Shown: positions 10,914 to 22,225 of the stretch, one piece after another | Layout: every line of letters starts with the position of its first letter | How positions within the stretch are numbered: position 1 is the first letter of the stretch | Translations under genes and position numbers: made by a program | Notes under the pieces: model-generated | The model's database searches: none | What the model was told of the DNA's origin: nothing | Seen by the model: only the letters and a program-made list of their open reading frames with translations | Assembly: GCF_914767665.1 (NCBI RefSeq) | Contig: NC_059502.1 | Location: 51,070,031 to 51,134,030 of the forward strand | Length of the DNA: 64,000 bases | Direction: 5' to 3' | Origin: Harmonia axyridis | Lineage: Eukaryota > Arthropoda > Insecta > Coleoptera > Coccinellidae

Positions 10914-11740
10914 CTCTAATTCATTGCATTTTCATGGAAATTAATGAAATATTTCCATAAATATATTTTAGTGATTTTTGCATTGAAAAATGTTGGTTGG
11001 CAGAACTGATTTCTTTAAGGCAAATTGATGAATTGACAGATAAAGCCGTGGCGGAAAGTTCGGAGTGCCAACATCGAATAATGAAATATAACCATGAAAA
11101 CTGTGCGTTTCTGATATATTCTCGCACGATTTTGTTCTACAAGATGTGGAAGAATGAATGGAATAACCACAGAATTAGAGAAAAAAGTTTCTATGAACAT
11201 ATGACCGGAGTTGCTTTGTTTCTGAGATACATGACGTTGAAATTAAAAAGAAATCGGTGTTTATTGAATATCATAATTATTATTAGTATTATTTGAAATA
11301 TTAATATCAAAGTCCTTCATGTTTACTTTCCGTTTTTATTTCATGTTATCCATAGATAGTTATCAGAATGAGTTGAAGTGAATTAATTTTTTTGCTCGAT
11401 AACTGAGCTTCAGACAAAGAAAACGCAAGAAAGCTAAAACTTGCATTTTTAGTTATTAAAGTCTCATTTTTACGATAATACAACTCATGTTTTGATGAAC
11501 CAATAGAATCTGTAAATTTACCATAGTTACGGCGTATTGATAAGTGGATATACCTTTGACGACGTGGTATAATCGTTTCGGTGTTTCGCCTCCTGCCATA
11601 TTGGGACCATTTCCATATCAACATTCTTGGATGTTGGCCAAAAAAATAAAAGTCAAGCTCTCAGTAAAATGTCATTGAATTATCAGAATTTGGTTATAGT
11701 TATTAAAATTATTCGTTATACATAAAATCCTAACGAGTAC
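10914..11740. other. Anonymous AT-rich sequence
   Basis: A 99-codon plus-strand frame (10997-11296) and a 92-codon minus-strand frame (11346-11624) have no recognisable family. I see no splice, promoter or repeat support for either. Confidence 0.3.
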
Positions 11741-11746
11741 CAACTC

Positions 11747-11884
11747 GAGCATAGACAATATATTTCGATTATACGAACCTCTTCACTCGACGTAGTTCAC
11801 CAAACACACCTCGAGCTGCGCTCTCGTGATGATTCGCGAACTATGTCTCGTGAATCGGTGTATAATCGAATATTGTCTATGCTC
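11747..11884. repeat. 138 bp palindromic MITE-like element
   Basis: GAGCATAGACAATAT..TTCGATTATAC on the left pairs with GTATAATCGAATATTGTCTA.. on the right. Pairing continues inward through GTAGTTC/GCGAACTA and CTCGAGCTGCGCTC, so almost the whole length folds back. Confidence 0.75.
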
Positions 11885-11897
11885 TTGTGATGTTATA

Positions 11898-12035
11898 ACT
11901 GATAATAGTACTCTCATGATAGTATCATACTATCGCAGGAGTTATCACCATATAAACTGACTAATTGACTAATTTCACACTGTCGCGACAGCACTTTTGC
12001 ACTATGAATTGTACTATCGTGAGAGTTACTGTCAT
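11898..12035. repeat. Second palindromic cluster
   Basis: AGTACTCTCATGATAGTA near 11911 pairs with TACTATCGTGAGAGTTACT near 12010. The interior has further small palindromes (GATAGTATCATACTATC, CTGTCGCGACAG). Probably a second foldback repeat adjacent to the first. Confidence 0.6.
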
Positions 12036-12109
12036 CGTAAAAATGAGCCTTTGATCTTAAATAATTAAAATATCCCAAAAAGCTAATGGCGTACTATTAT
12101 ACTCGAAAT

Positions 12110-12850
12110 TGTTGGCTGTGGCTCCATCAGACGCCAAAGAACCTGAATATTCCAATTTAATAAGGCAGATATAGCTAGTGAACAATTTGGTTTCAGGAGA
12201 AGCTTGGTAACAAGTGTTGTTGTGTTGTGATGTTGTCTTGTTTTGCTGCAAAACATATCAGAGGAAGTATACATGCTTCATTGACTACAAAAAGGCTATG
12301 GATAAAGTTCAATACTCAAAACTCTAACGAAATCAACATCAGAAATCTCTTTTGGATCAGAAAGCAAATATCAAATTTTTCCAAGTTAGACGTGAACCTT
12401 GGAGGACTTGTTGGTATGACTCTTTATTTGTCGTTTGAACTGTTTTTTAAAAACACAGGAACTCAAATATCTTGAAAACTATTGATTTTCGGTTATCAAT
12501 AAATATAGCAATCGATAGCAAATGAGTGATACTAAAACCTTCTTCAAGGTTCACTTCTGAATCGAAACACCCTGTATAATATGAAGAAAAATGCACTATT
12601 ATTCTATTAAAAGCTGCAAAACGGGTTACTTCAGACACATGATGAGAGATGATCAGTATCAATTGCTCCAGTTGATCATAAGCAAAGGGAAAACAAGAAT
12701 CAGAAAAGAAACAACACTTCTGGATAAAGAATATAAAAGAGTAGAAAGGGAAGAATTTCCAATTTCCGTTGGTTCACACCTGCCAAAATGGCGACGAATT
12801 TGCTGTGGCTGTCGCCAATCTTCTCTAGAAAAGACACTAAAAGAAGAGAT
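12110..12850 (+). pseudogene. RTE-like LINE reverse transcriptase relic
   Basis: Pieces of an RT are visible in order on the plus strand: EQFGFRRSLVTS (about 12178-12220), YTCFIDYKKAMDKVQY (about 12268-12315; the usual F is M), then NIRNLFWIRKQI (about 12337-12372). After an inserted TIR-type end near 12400-12585 comes GYFRHMMRDDQYQLLQLIIS (12618-12680), the conserved C-terminal tail of RTE-like ORF2. Frames shift between the blocks and stop codons occur, so it is a pseudogene. The clade is inferred from these motifs only. Confidence 0.7.
12420..12585 (-). repeat. Solo end of an ACAGGGTG TIR family
   Basis: GAAACACCCTGTATA near 12569-12583 is the right-hand terminus typical of the TACAGGG family. 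The upstream stretch (ATATCTTGAAAACTATTGAT) resembles its subterminal sequence. It interrupts the RTE-like relic. Confidence 0.5.
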
Positions 12851-12859
12851 TTGAGTCTT

Positions 12860-13424
12860 GAAAAATAACACGAATGAGGATTCGAACAAGTTTCTGACGT
12901 CAGTGCTTTTCCCAAATTCTCCCATCTACAAACTACGTCTCCCTCGGCACCCGCTCCTAGCGCATTCCAAAGGACCACCTACGGTTCTTCCTGGTCTTTC
13001 CCGTTGTCGGCTCGTTTCCATCAACTCGCCATAATGAGGGACCCTAACGGATCCAATTTCCACGCCATATTTCATTAAATTCTCCTTCTGAGCACAGATA
13101 CCAAAGGAGAGCGCACCGCGCACACACACACACGCGCGCCCGGCTCCTGTTGTGGAAAATTCAATTTTGACGAACAAATAACAAACACGACGGGTGATCC
13201 GCTCCGGGACGGCGGCTTTCCCGCAGGTGTTTTCCATATTTTCCGCGTGGCGGAAGATTCCGATTCTGGTGGCGCAAAAGGAGGAAACCGTGGAATAATT
13301 TACGTCTGGCGTGGCGGATTCGCGGCATGTTTACCCGTTTCGAAGGGTTCAATTATGCCCGGAAAATGCATCGCGTAATTCCTTTAATCTCCCTACCTGC
13401 CCCCGCTGGAAAACTCGGGTCTCC
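12860..13424. other. Less AT-rich, relic-free block with a CA tract
   Basis: GC-richer sequence containing a short CACACACA/CGCGCG tract near 13110-13140. Several small frames are open on both strands but none looks like a protein family. It directly abuts the tandem array. Confidence 0.35.
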
Positions 13425-14650
13425 AGCTGCTCGGTGGAAATTCATCAGAATTTTCCAATGCGGAAAATAAGCGTTCGCTGTTGGATGGGTAATTGTTGTT
13501 GTCACGTTTTGAAGACATAAACGTAGATCATTTCGAACTTGGTAGACCTATCAGAAACTCCTGAAGATCTAGAACTTTGTCTTCGTCTTTCCATCACATG
13601 ATGGCGTCGTTAAAGACGAGATCCTTAATTTAGGAAAGGACTTTGGACCATACGAGGGTGGGACTGTTGTTTATTGAAATATGTCGCTTTTGTGTTCATC
13701 AGCAGCAAAATAATAGCCTTGCGTTACATACAGGAGGTCGTGACACCACATGTTCTATCATACACGGCGGTTGGTGACCGTATTTATACATATAGGAATG
13801 CACCATTAATTACATTACTTTCTAGCTGCTCGGTGGAAATTCATCAGAATTTTCCAATGCGGAAAATAAGCGTTCGCTGTTGGATGGTTAATTGTTGTTG
13901 TCACATTTTGAAGACATAAACGTAGATCATTTCAAACTTGGTAGACCTATCAGAAACTCCAGAAGAACTGAAACTTTGTCTTCGTCTTTCCATCACATGC
14001 GTGATGGCGTCGTTAAAGACGACATCCTTAATTTAGGAAAGGACTTTGGACCATACGAGGGTGGGACTGTTGTTTATTGAAATATGTCGCTTTTGTGTTC
14101 ATCAGCAGCAAAATAATAGCCTTGCGTTACATACAGGAGGTCGTGACACCACATGTTCTATCATACACGGCGGTTGGTGACCGTATTTATACATATAGGA
14201 ATGCACCATTAATTACATTACTTTCTAGCTGCTCGGTGGAAATTCATCAGAATTTTCCAATGCGGAAAATAAGCGTTCGCTGTTGGATGGTTAATTGTTG
14301 TTGTCACATTTTGAAGACATAAACGTAGATCATTTAAAACTTGGTACACCTATCAGAAACTCCAGAAGAACTGAAACTTTGTCTTCGTCTTTCCATCACA
14401 TGCATGATGGCGTCGTCAAAGACGAGATTCTCAATTTTGGAAAAGAGTGTGGACCATACAGTTGAAAATTTGAAACCAGGGGGGCTGCTGTTTTGTTGAT
14501 TAATCGAACATGTCAGCTTTATATTCATCAGAAGCAGAATAACTATCTTGCGTTGCATACAGGAGGTTGTAGAACGACATATTCTGCCATAAAACGGCGG
14601 TTGGCATCCGTATTTATACACGCATTGGCATTCCAATGCGTGGTGCATCT
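13425..14650 (-). repeat. Tandem array of about 400 bp units (three copies)
   Basis: The unit starting AGCTGCTCGGTGGAAATTCA occurs at 13425, 13824 and 14227, giving spacings of 399 and 403 bp. Units 1 and 2 are almost identical, while unit 3 diverges strongly after about 14400. Each unit contains a CATCAC..GTGATG hairpin. On the minus strand units 1 and 2 carry TATAAATA (13781-13788, 14184-14191) and, 110 bp downstream, AATAAA (13670-13675, 14073-14078), a layout reminiscent of a promoter-containing repeat such as an LTR. An 81-codon plus-strand frame recurs but shows no family. Confidence 0.85.
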
Positions 14651-14780
14651 TTGATATCGAAATTACCGGAACGGAATTGACAAAACCAAAATTGCGCGTG
14701 ATTGGCTTGCACTTTCGCCTTGATCGAAGAAAAACTGTGGACTAAAGCATATTTCATCTTTGCTAGTGTCCATCTGACGC
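14640..14780 (-). pseudogene. Mariner transposase N-terminal fragment
   Basis: On the minus strand the frame reads FWFCQFRSGNFDIKDAPRIG, the conserved second helix-turn-helix and RSGNFD motif of irritans-type mariners. Upstream FDQGESASQ is visible in a shifted frame. A stop codon follows within a few residues on entering the tandem array, so only the N-terminal part remains. Confidence 0.65.
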
Positions 14781-16150
14781 GCACTCAAACTGAACAGAAT
14801 AAACTAATCACAAAACTGTCAGAAAAGTTTTTGTAGTACGAAATCTCGTCTTTCTAACGCCGATCGGACTTAAACAACACAAGATGAGTATAACTAAAGC
14901 TACCCATTGGAAAAATAATGGATTGCTTTTCACTACACCTAATATACATACGAATCGTTAATAACATAACTTTCTGTGAACCGCTTTTCTAGCCGAATGC
15001 GAAATTTAATTTCGAAAAAGGATGAAAATCGGTGGTTTCAAGTAAAAAATATTGTGACTTTCTTTTATTATGTGGCAAATCCGATTATTCTGCCACATGT
15101 AGTAAATTAAAATAGTGCGTAAATTAGTTAGTTTCACACATATTTCATGTTTATATTGCATTATTATACGTTGGTACTCGCAACTCTTCCGTCACGGATT
15201 TATCTATTTTCTATCAAATTTGTGATACAAAAAAGAGTTCTGCCAACAAACTTTCCCCAATCAGAACAGAAATCACCGAATGATATTCATGCAAATATTC
15301 AATTATTAATTTCAATGGAAATTAGAGAAAATGATGTACAAGGCGCCCCAAATTCGATACTCACGAAAGCATTTCCAGAACTATAAAACTTTGAGAAAAA
15401 TTCTTCAAAGACCTCCGTTTTTTTTTTTTCAAAAAAGGATATCAGAAAGCAGATTTTATTTAATTCATCGATACATTGTTGCTGAGTTAATCCACGTCGA
15501 AAGTTATAAAAAGTTATTGCAAGGAAATTTCCACGAGTTATAGTTATTAAGTGACTCTAAACAAAAAACATATACGGTTCTGAGTACGTTTATGCTGAAA
15601 AATGTCAAAACTTCACGATAGCAATTTAGTCATCAGGGTTGCCAACTCTCATAAGAACTCCGATTCATTTCAATTGCATATTCAAACTAAAAAATGATTA
15701 ATTCAGACGAAAGATATTTCCACATGTTAAATAATGATGATAAAATAATCAAAAATTCAACGACTCAAGATCTTATATTTCATTATGAAAAAGATAGATA
15801 TTAAAGCAATACATTTTCAGTCTCCAAAATGTTCATTCTTCATTTTGAACACTGTAAAATCTGTGATCGTATTCTTGAAGAGAAAGGGAATAATAAATTA
15901 GTTGGCAGAAATTAAGGAAAATATTTTCGCAGACAAAATCATATCAACTTTTCGTAAAGACTCATTTCAAGCTTTCCCATTAAGAATTTCGAATGATGTA
16001 ACAAAGGACGGAGGCGGAACAGATGGAGATAACTGCATTCAAGATGTTAGTAATTATATTCGTACAATAAGTGGCGAATTAATTGGTTAATACCCAGATG
16101 AAAGTACGAGCCACTCAGAAGATTAAAAACTATTTAGATGTTTCCGGAAA
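14780..16150. other. Anonymous AT-rich sequence
   Basis: No gene or recognised repeat. There is a long T run near 15418-15430. Frames at 15147-15543 and 15902-16090 have no family resemblance. Confidence 0.35.
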
Positions 16151-16620
16151 ATCTCCGCTGCTCCTAGACTACCCCCGGAAAATGTAATAAAGATGCAATT
16201 TTCCGCATTTTCCAGGAGCCGGGGCCCGATTCTTTCATTTCGGTTAATAGGATTAAGACTGTTAAAATTCCTCGACCAAGCACGCCGGCATAATCCCTCC
16301 AAAAGAACCGATCTCCCCTCTGCAATATGGCATGCGAATTTCTTTGAAATGCCCCGGCGTTTTTGCAGTTTATTCCGCCCAGCGGAACATTAGGAACATC
16401 CATTATGGAAGTGTTTTCATTCTTATGCCGATTTTTTATTGCTTCATCCGGGTTAGAGAATGAGGATTAGGTGCTTTTTTCTCCGAGTGCTCTCGGCTGT
16501 TCAAAAACTGAGAGTATCTTTCGTGCACCGAACATTGACGGTGATGGGGGGAGTTTTATGAATGATGAATGTGATAAGAGTTACTTTACTCGAAATTTGA
16601 TAACGGGGGATTTGTATCGA
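16150..16620. other. Less AT-rich, relic-free block
   Basis: GC-richer sequence with ORFs on both strands (16164-16403 minus, 16193-16393 plus), which argues for composition rather than coding. Possibly conserved non-coding DNA. Confidence 0.3.
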
Positions 16621-16802
16621 GAGAATTTTCCCTAATTGGATGTTTAGGGATCATCTCCACAAAGAAAAAAAAATGAGGTGGAGCGAAATTGAATTGTTTC
16701 AACATTAAAATTGAAAATTATACAATTTTTAAGAATGCAGAAAAAATGAAGATGCATGGAATAAATAGTGTCGAAATTTCGTTATTAATATTAATCAAAA
16801 TT

Positions 16803-17117
16803 TTAAACAAGAATCATTTCTGAAACTGTCATATAGGGCACTATTTCAATCTGAGATTGTGATTTTATAGGCATGTAAGCCAAGATCATTGCGAAGTAGT
16901 AGTCTTCCACAACTACAGCAGCAATATAATTATCTACGGCATACACATTTCTTTGTCTTGCTGAAGGTTTCGAATTCAGAAGAGTAAAATTAGTGCGAAA
17001 ACGATCAATGACTACACGAATTGCTTGCTCACTAAGCCGATTAAGTTGACCGTAAAATGTAAGAGCAAATACCCACAATTTGGAAGCGTTGCCTGGCGAT
17101 TGAGGATGAATTGCCAA
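16803..17117 (-). pseudogene. Mariner-like transposase N-terminal relic
   Basis: A 104-codon minus-strand frame contains FYGQLNRLSEQAIRVVIDRF and SARQRNVYAVDNYIAAV, which fit the N-terminal helix-turn-helix and the R-x-R..ENIAAV linker of the mariner-like clade also seen at 20330, 43055, 47050 and 58130. The catalytic region is missing. The assignment rests on these two motifs and is moderate. Confidence 0.5.
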
Positions 17118-17239
17118 ACCTTACTGAACAGAAATTTCAACAAAGTTTAATATCCTCAATTGTCAAACCAAAGACAACAAACATCAAAACTTCTTATGTA
17201 GCTAAGAAAACACTCATTATGAAATGATGTTGAAAGTCA

Positions 17240-18545
17240 CTATTAACCCAATGGACACAGGAACCAATGAACCTGTGTCTTGGTTACCTGACCATTTATT
17301 ATATATTGATATAACGTTGTGGAATGGTCGGTTGACCAACCGTTTGTTATCACTGAAAATGTCGCGGGAAATAACGTTTATTTTCGAAGTATTATAGCAA
17401 GATGCGACGTTATTTTTGAAATGTTTTATTATTATATCAACAGAAACGTTAAACGATTACTGAAATATATAAACAATTGTTTATTTAGCTTCAGTATTTT
17501 AACGTGAACTAACAATTTTAGCGTGTTATGGGTAACTTTGCTGGACTAGCAAAGAGTCACTACAAATGTATTTATAATAAAGTGAGTAGAAAAATGTGAA
17601 TGTTTGAAAATCTCAGAAAATTTAAATAAAGGTCATTCTAGTACTTCCAGATTATTCAGAATAGCTTTCTGTACAATAAATCTTCTTCCTTATTATAACA
17701 TAAGAGAAATTCAAATTTTGAACAGGTTCACGTGAACGGGTTACTGGATTTTGTGATTAATTCTTTGAGCAAAATGAAAAGTGACCCAACCATATGATAG
17801 TATTTTTACGGGCTCTCTAAATAAATTATCGAAGAAACTACCAGGGGAGAGAAATTTTATAAAGAAGACCAGTTTTTCCAAAAAAAAGTTGTTTGCATAT
17901 TCGACTGGTTTTCAGACTTCTTGAAAGCTTCTGAGACAATGAGGAAATAACGTTGTTTCAAAATGTAGAAATAACTAAGGATAATAGCGCATATATCAAC
18001 GTGATAAAGTAACATGATTAGATCGTAATTTCATTATCAATTTAAAACGGATATTCCATTATCACTATCAACCATTTGAGTCAAAAAAAGGTTGAGAGGT
18101 CGATTAAAATATAAATTCAACATGAACGATGATATTATAATGTTGAACACTAACCTGTATGTTAACGAAATAACGAGTATGAATGACATGTTTGTATCAA
18201 CGTTGAATAAAAACGGGATGATATAATTATTTGAAAACTTAAAATCAACTTGTTCTATAGATAGCTTGCTATTCGATTGTTTCAATGTAATGTTGAAATA
18301 ACGTCCAATATCACCATATTAATAATATATACAAAATAACGTATTACAGTTATTAAAAACTAATTTCAAAATAAACCGTTGAAAAAATACGTCGAATATA
18401 ATTTTAGCTACACGCATATGAAACACGTTAAATTTGGAAACCAGAATGAAAACGTTGGAGATTCAACCGGTTCCGTGAATTTCAACGATACAACGTTGAA
18501 TAAACGTGGAGTCAACGTACGTATACCCATTGGTCAGTACAAAAC
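17240..18545. repeat. AACGTTG-rich repeat region
   Basis: ACGTT or AACGTTG occurs many times here (near 17312, 17378, 17413, 17446, 18177, 18201, 18299, 18455, 18494), far more often than in neighbouring DNA. CCAATGG near 17254 and CCATTGG near 18528 could be the ends. The repeated CAACGTTG motif is common in some metazoan DNA-transposon derivatives. No coding sequence is seen. Confidence 0.45.
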
Positions 18546-18779
18546 ATATATGTATGTATAGTGACGAAATGGCGAATGCGGCGGTTCCAGATTTCTTCAA
18601 ATACTCATTCTGGCATTCTACTTTCTCAGAAGCCTTCGCATCTCAACCAACAACTATAAAGAGAAATCTCGATCGAAAATTGATGACCAAGTGTATTGTT
18701 CATAACAGCAATAGTTTCAATGGACTAAAGAAAAACGTATTCTCCTCATAACCTCACTCTTCTCTCCTAATGGTATTTT

Positions 18780-19140
18780 GAGACGCAGCCAGCTCGTTGG
18801 TGGTGGATTTCGACCACCCCGAGGCTATCGGTTTATCTGCGAAATTTATGGAACGCCATCTTCGAGTATACTTTCAAAGCTGTTGTGAAAAATGCCGACA
18901 TTATTATCAGTCCTGCTCAGCGTGGTCGAGCTCAGGCTGTCGCCCAAATCCCGCCTTATTGAGGACAGGTTCTTTATCTACACGTCACCATTATAAGGGA
19001 TTGGGAAAGGGTCATTAATATTCGTGAGTGGAAATCTCGCGAGGTGCATCTTTGAGGGTCTTTTAAGGTTTATACTTTCCGCTTGAACTTGATAGTCCAG
19101 TCGATTTGTGCTCATAAGAGCCCCTCACGGAAAGCTTTTG
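18780..19140. other. Less AT-rich, relic-free block
   Basis: GC-richer sequence without recognised elements. A 73-codon plus-strand frame at 18797-19018 is not convincing. Confidence 0.3.
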
Positions 19141-20325
19141 GGGTAGTTTTGATTTCTTCGATTTTTCATGTTTTTTGGGGGCTGAATCCGAATCCTAGGT
19201 TTTCAATCGAAATTTCATGACGCAACATGGAAAAAAAAATTAAAAATTATTTTTTTTTTGTGGTTTTTCGAATATTATCCAGACAATATACATTTTTCGG
19301 GAATGACTTTCCTATACCAAAACAAAGAAACCAAAAATTTTCTAGGAATTTCGCCCATCATGTTTTTTTTATTCGATGAACATTTCTGACTCACACGGTA
19401 GTTGCAAATTGGCGTATTTCATCTGTCTCTTTGCAAAAACCTTCTTTTTGGGATAATTTGGATGTAATCGATTTCATGTTTTTTGGGATACTGAATTCGA
19501 ATTCGAGGTCTGCCAAAAAAATTTCGTCATGGAAGATTGGAAAAAAATGTGAAAAAGTTCATTTTTTTGGTTTTTTGCATATAACTTGAAGAAATTCTTT
19601 CGTAAATGATCTTCCTACACAAAAATTTCAATTTAAGTGATTAATTGTATAAATTCTACGCCGGTATTATTTCCTAAATAGATTTATTGAAAACAATGTC
19701 AAGCTTTTTTCTGAACTGATGATTAGATTTATAGGTTGAAACTATCTAACTAATTGTATTTGAAGAAGAAGATATTGAGTAGAAGAAATGTCATTAATAA
19801 TAATAAGTTTTGTAGTGAAAAACTGGGTTTTTGTAGAGACATATGAAATGAGCCAATTTTCAACTATCGTTTGAGCCAGAACGGTTTATCAGGCAGAAAA
19901 TCTTAATGGAAGAAATTTGTAGGGAATTTTATTAACTTTGATTTTGGACGGAGAGCAATTCATGAAAAATTGATATTTTTCTAGTTATATCCAAAAAAAA
20001 GGCTAAGAGATTATTTTTCCACCTTTTTTCGCATTCTTCCCAATGTTCCGTCAAGAAATTTGGTGGCAAACCTCAATTCGGACCAAGATTTCGATTTAGC
20101 AATTCCAAAAAGATTAAAAATCGAAGAAATCAAAACAACCCCAAAAAGTGGGTTTTTGCAGAACAGATAAAATACGTCAGTTTTCAACTTTTGTTTGAGC
20201 CAGAGAGATTTATCGGACAAAAATTTTAAAAGAAGAAATTTGTAGGAAATATTATATAGTTTATTTCTTTATAGAAATGTGATTCATAAAATTGATATTT
20301 ATCTATATGCAAAAAACCGCCAAAA
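19131..20325. repeat. Foldback array of about 315 bp units
   Basis: Two diverged units in plus orientation (around 19130-19440 and 19450-19760, each with GATTTCATG-like and GGTTTTTTGCATAT-like blocks) face two in minus orientation (around 19840-20000 and 20060-20325, sharing GTTTGAGCCAGA, TTTATC and AGAAGAAATTTGTAGG). AGCTTTTGGGGTAGTTTTGA at 19133 pairs with TCAAAACAACCCCAAAAAGT at 20131. The whole block could fold back. No ORF has family similarity. Confidence 0.65.
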
Positions 20326-20329
20326 ATTG

Positions 20330-20765
20330 CGGTATTGAGGTATTGTGTGGTATGGAGCGCCATCTTGTTAAAAATGAACATTAAGACGTAAGTCTTTATG
20401 CGAAATACGATGTAATGTCTTTTGTGAAATGCATTATTTCCATGCTCGGTCAAACTGGGTTTCCATCAACACTACAGCAGCAATATTTTCGGTTGTTCTT
20501 GACTAACGCACGCGGTTTGATATTAATCATCACTCATTTGTCCCAATTTTTCCATCACTTCCTCTCTTTCAGGTCGAGAAAGTGCTTCACGTCCACCAAA
20601 TAGTGCTTCATAGTTTTGCTAACTGTGACTGCAAAATTTTCACTATTTTTGGAGTGAATTTCAACAATAACAATGATTTGTTAAAGCGTGTATCGTTCCA
20701 TTTCTAGTAATGGCGTAGTTTTTACTTGTCAGAAGTGACAGTTATCGAGATAGCGGGATATTCAA
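20330..20765 (-). pseudogene. Mariner-like transposase relic, N-terminus to QDGAP
   Basis: On the minus strand an ATG near 20702 gives MERYTLTNH. It is followed after stops by YEALFGGREALSRPEREEVM, then by LHRISHKDLRLN (about 20380-20415) directly joined to QDGAPYHT (about 20345). The missing stretch between them should hold the first catalytic Asp region, so an internal deletion has occurred. The upstream GCTATCTCGATAACTGTCAC near 20737-20756 also precedes the copy at 43055-43960, marking a shared terminal region. Confidence 0.6.
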
Positions 20766-21060
20766 AATGAAACCACTCGTTGGAAAATAATATATATGAA
20801 ATTTTTCCATCAGTTAAATTTCTCGAAATGAAAAAATCAGAAGAAGCTGTGCTGCGATATAATTGATATTTAAATAAAAAGAGATATTTTATTCTACAAT
20901 TCATTTAGATAAAGGTGGTTCATTTCACAATGAGATAAAATTTCGAACTGTATCTGACAAATGAACACGCATTTCTTTCATTGAAATTTGGTCCCAAATA
21001 TTATTTTTATTTTCGTATTGAGAAGCCATAAAGTATGTTTATTGTCATTTAAATTGCGAA
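20765..21060. other. Anonymous AT-rich sequence
   Basis: Nothing supportable is seen. Confidence 0.3.
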
Positions 21061-21650
21061 TTTCTTATGTACGATATCAATGAGATGGTTCTCGGCCATG
21101 TCCTTTTAGTCCTCCCAACTCTGATCACTGCACGTTTCCGCCAAATTGAAATATTTTTTGATGCCGCCGAGAAAAAGCAAGAAATCCTTTTCATTATTCC
21201 CGAGCAAATTGCTCTGCCGCCCTTATTTGTCTCGAGTTGGAATCTTCGGATTTCCCAGCTTTGTCTCCGTTCGAACTTAATTTGTAAGCTTTTATGTTTT
21301 GACTTTCGGAAACCTTTGTTTCGAGTTGAGTGGCTGGAATGTTTCATTTCTGTTATGGGTATTCAAGATGTCCCCTCCTCATTTCAGCCCCATTCTCTCT
21401 CGTCAGTTGTTCGCGAACGGATGAACTTTATGGAAATATCGAGAGGAATTGTTTCGGTTTTTTTTCTCGTTATTCCAGAACTCCGGGTGGCGGAGGCAGC
21501 CTTCGATAACAGACATGAAATATTCGTGTTGAAATTATCAAAGTTCTCGGAGATTTTTCCGGAACTATTCGGACAGAGTTTTCCTGTTGATAATTGGATT
21601 CCGGGATAAACTCGGAAAATGCGCCAATTCGAGGTGAGCCTTTAAATGTC
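21060..21650. other. Less AT-rich block with a 180-codon open frame
   Basis: The plus-strand frame 21067-21609 is open for 180 codons, unusually long here. However, it is rich in F, L, I and S, shows no motif, and the opposite strand is open for 100 codons in the same stretch. There is no polyadenylation or splice evidence. I regard it as probably non-coding, with a small chance of being a real exon. Confidence 0.3.
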
Positions 21651-21682
21651 AGCGTTTACGTCTTCATTTCGCACGATTTCAC

Positions 21683-21782
21683 CGGAATACAATTTTGTTT
21701 GTTTGGAACGCAGATTCTGATTTCAAGGTTGCGCCGATCTGGATGAAAATATTTTCAATACAAACAAAATTGTATGCATAGG
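21683..21782. repeat. Inverted repeat around a 60-70 bp spacer
   Basis: ATACAATTTTGTTTGT near 21688 is the exact reverse complement of ACAAACAAAATTGTAT near 21761. It lies at the right edge of the GC-richer block. Confidence 0.65.
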
Positions 21783-21954
21783 TATTTCCAATAGGAATAA
21801 TTAAATTTGAATTGATTATAATGACAACACTGTGCACTAATTTTTTCAATTTCTTATGTCATTTATGTTCAATAGTTTATGCCGTTTAATCATGAAGAGA
21901 ACAGAGAGAAGTTCAAGAAAATTTCATGGAAGACATTATTCAATTGAGTCAATT

Positions 21955-22225
21955 TCAAATTTATCTACAATACAACGAATAGGTAACCGATTACCTAAAT
22001 AATGTTGTTCTTCCAGAATTCCTCTCAGTTTTCATGAATAAGTTCTGATTTCGATGAAACAATTTAACAAATTTCAAACGTTGTAGAAGATTGCATCTTT
22101 TTATGATCAAATGGTGGAACCCATTGAACACAAACGATAAAAGAAATGTCAAAAAATAGTACAACGAATTAACATTATAAATATTTCAAATTGTACATTC
22201 CTATGGAAAAATCTTTCATATCGAG
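21955..22225 (+). repeat. Dispersed AT-rich repeat, copy near 56165-56440
   Basis: Shared order in both copies: CAATACGACGA or CAATACAACGA, AATAATGTT, GATTTCGAT..AACAATTTAAC, AAATG.. and TTCAAATTGTA. The copies are diverged and AT-rich, and no coding function is visible. Confidence 0.45.

Noticed and set aside
10997..11624. 99-codon plus and 92-codon minus frames as genes
   Set aside because: They lie in anonymous AT-rich DNA without promoter, splice or family evidence.
13674..14322. Repeated 81-codon frame in the tandem array as a duplicated gene
   Set aside because: The frame follows the repeat unit and is lost in the older third unit. No protein family is visible and the unit looks non-coding.
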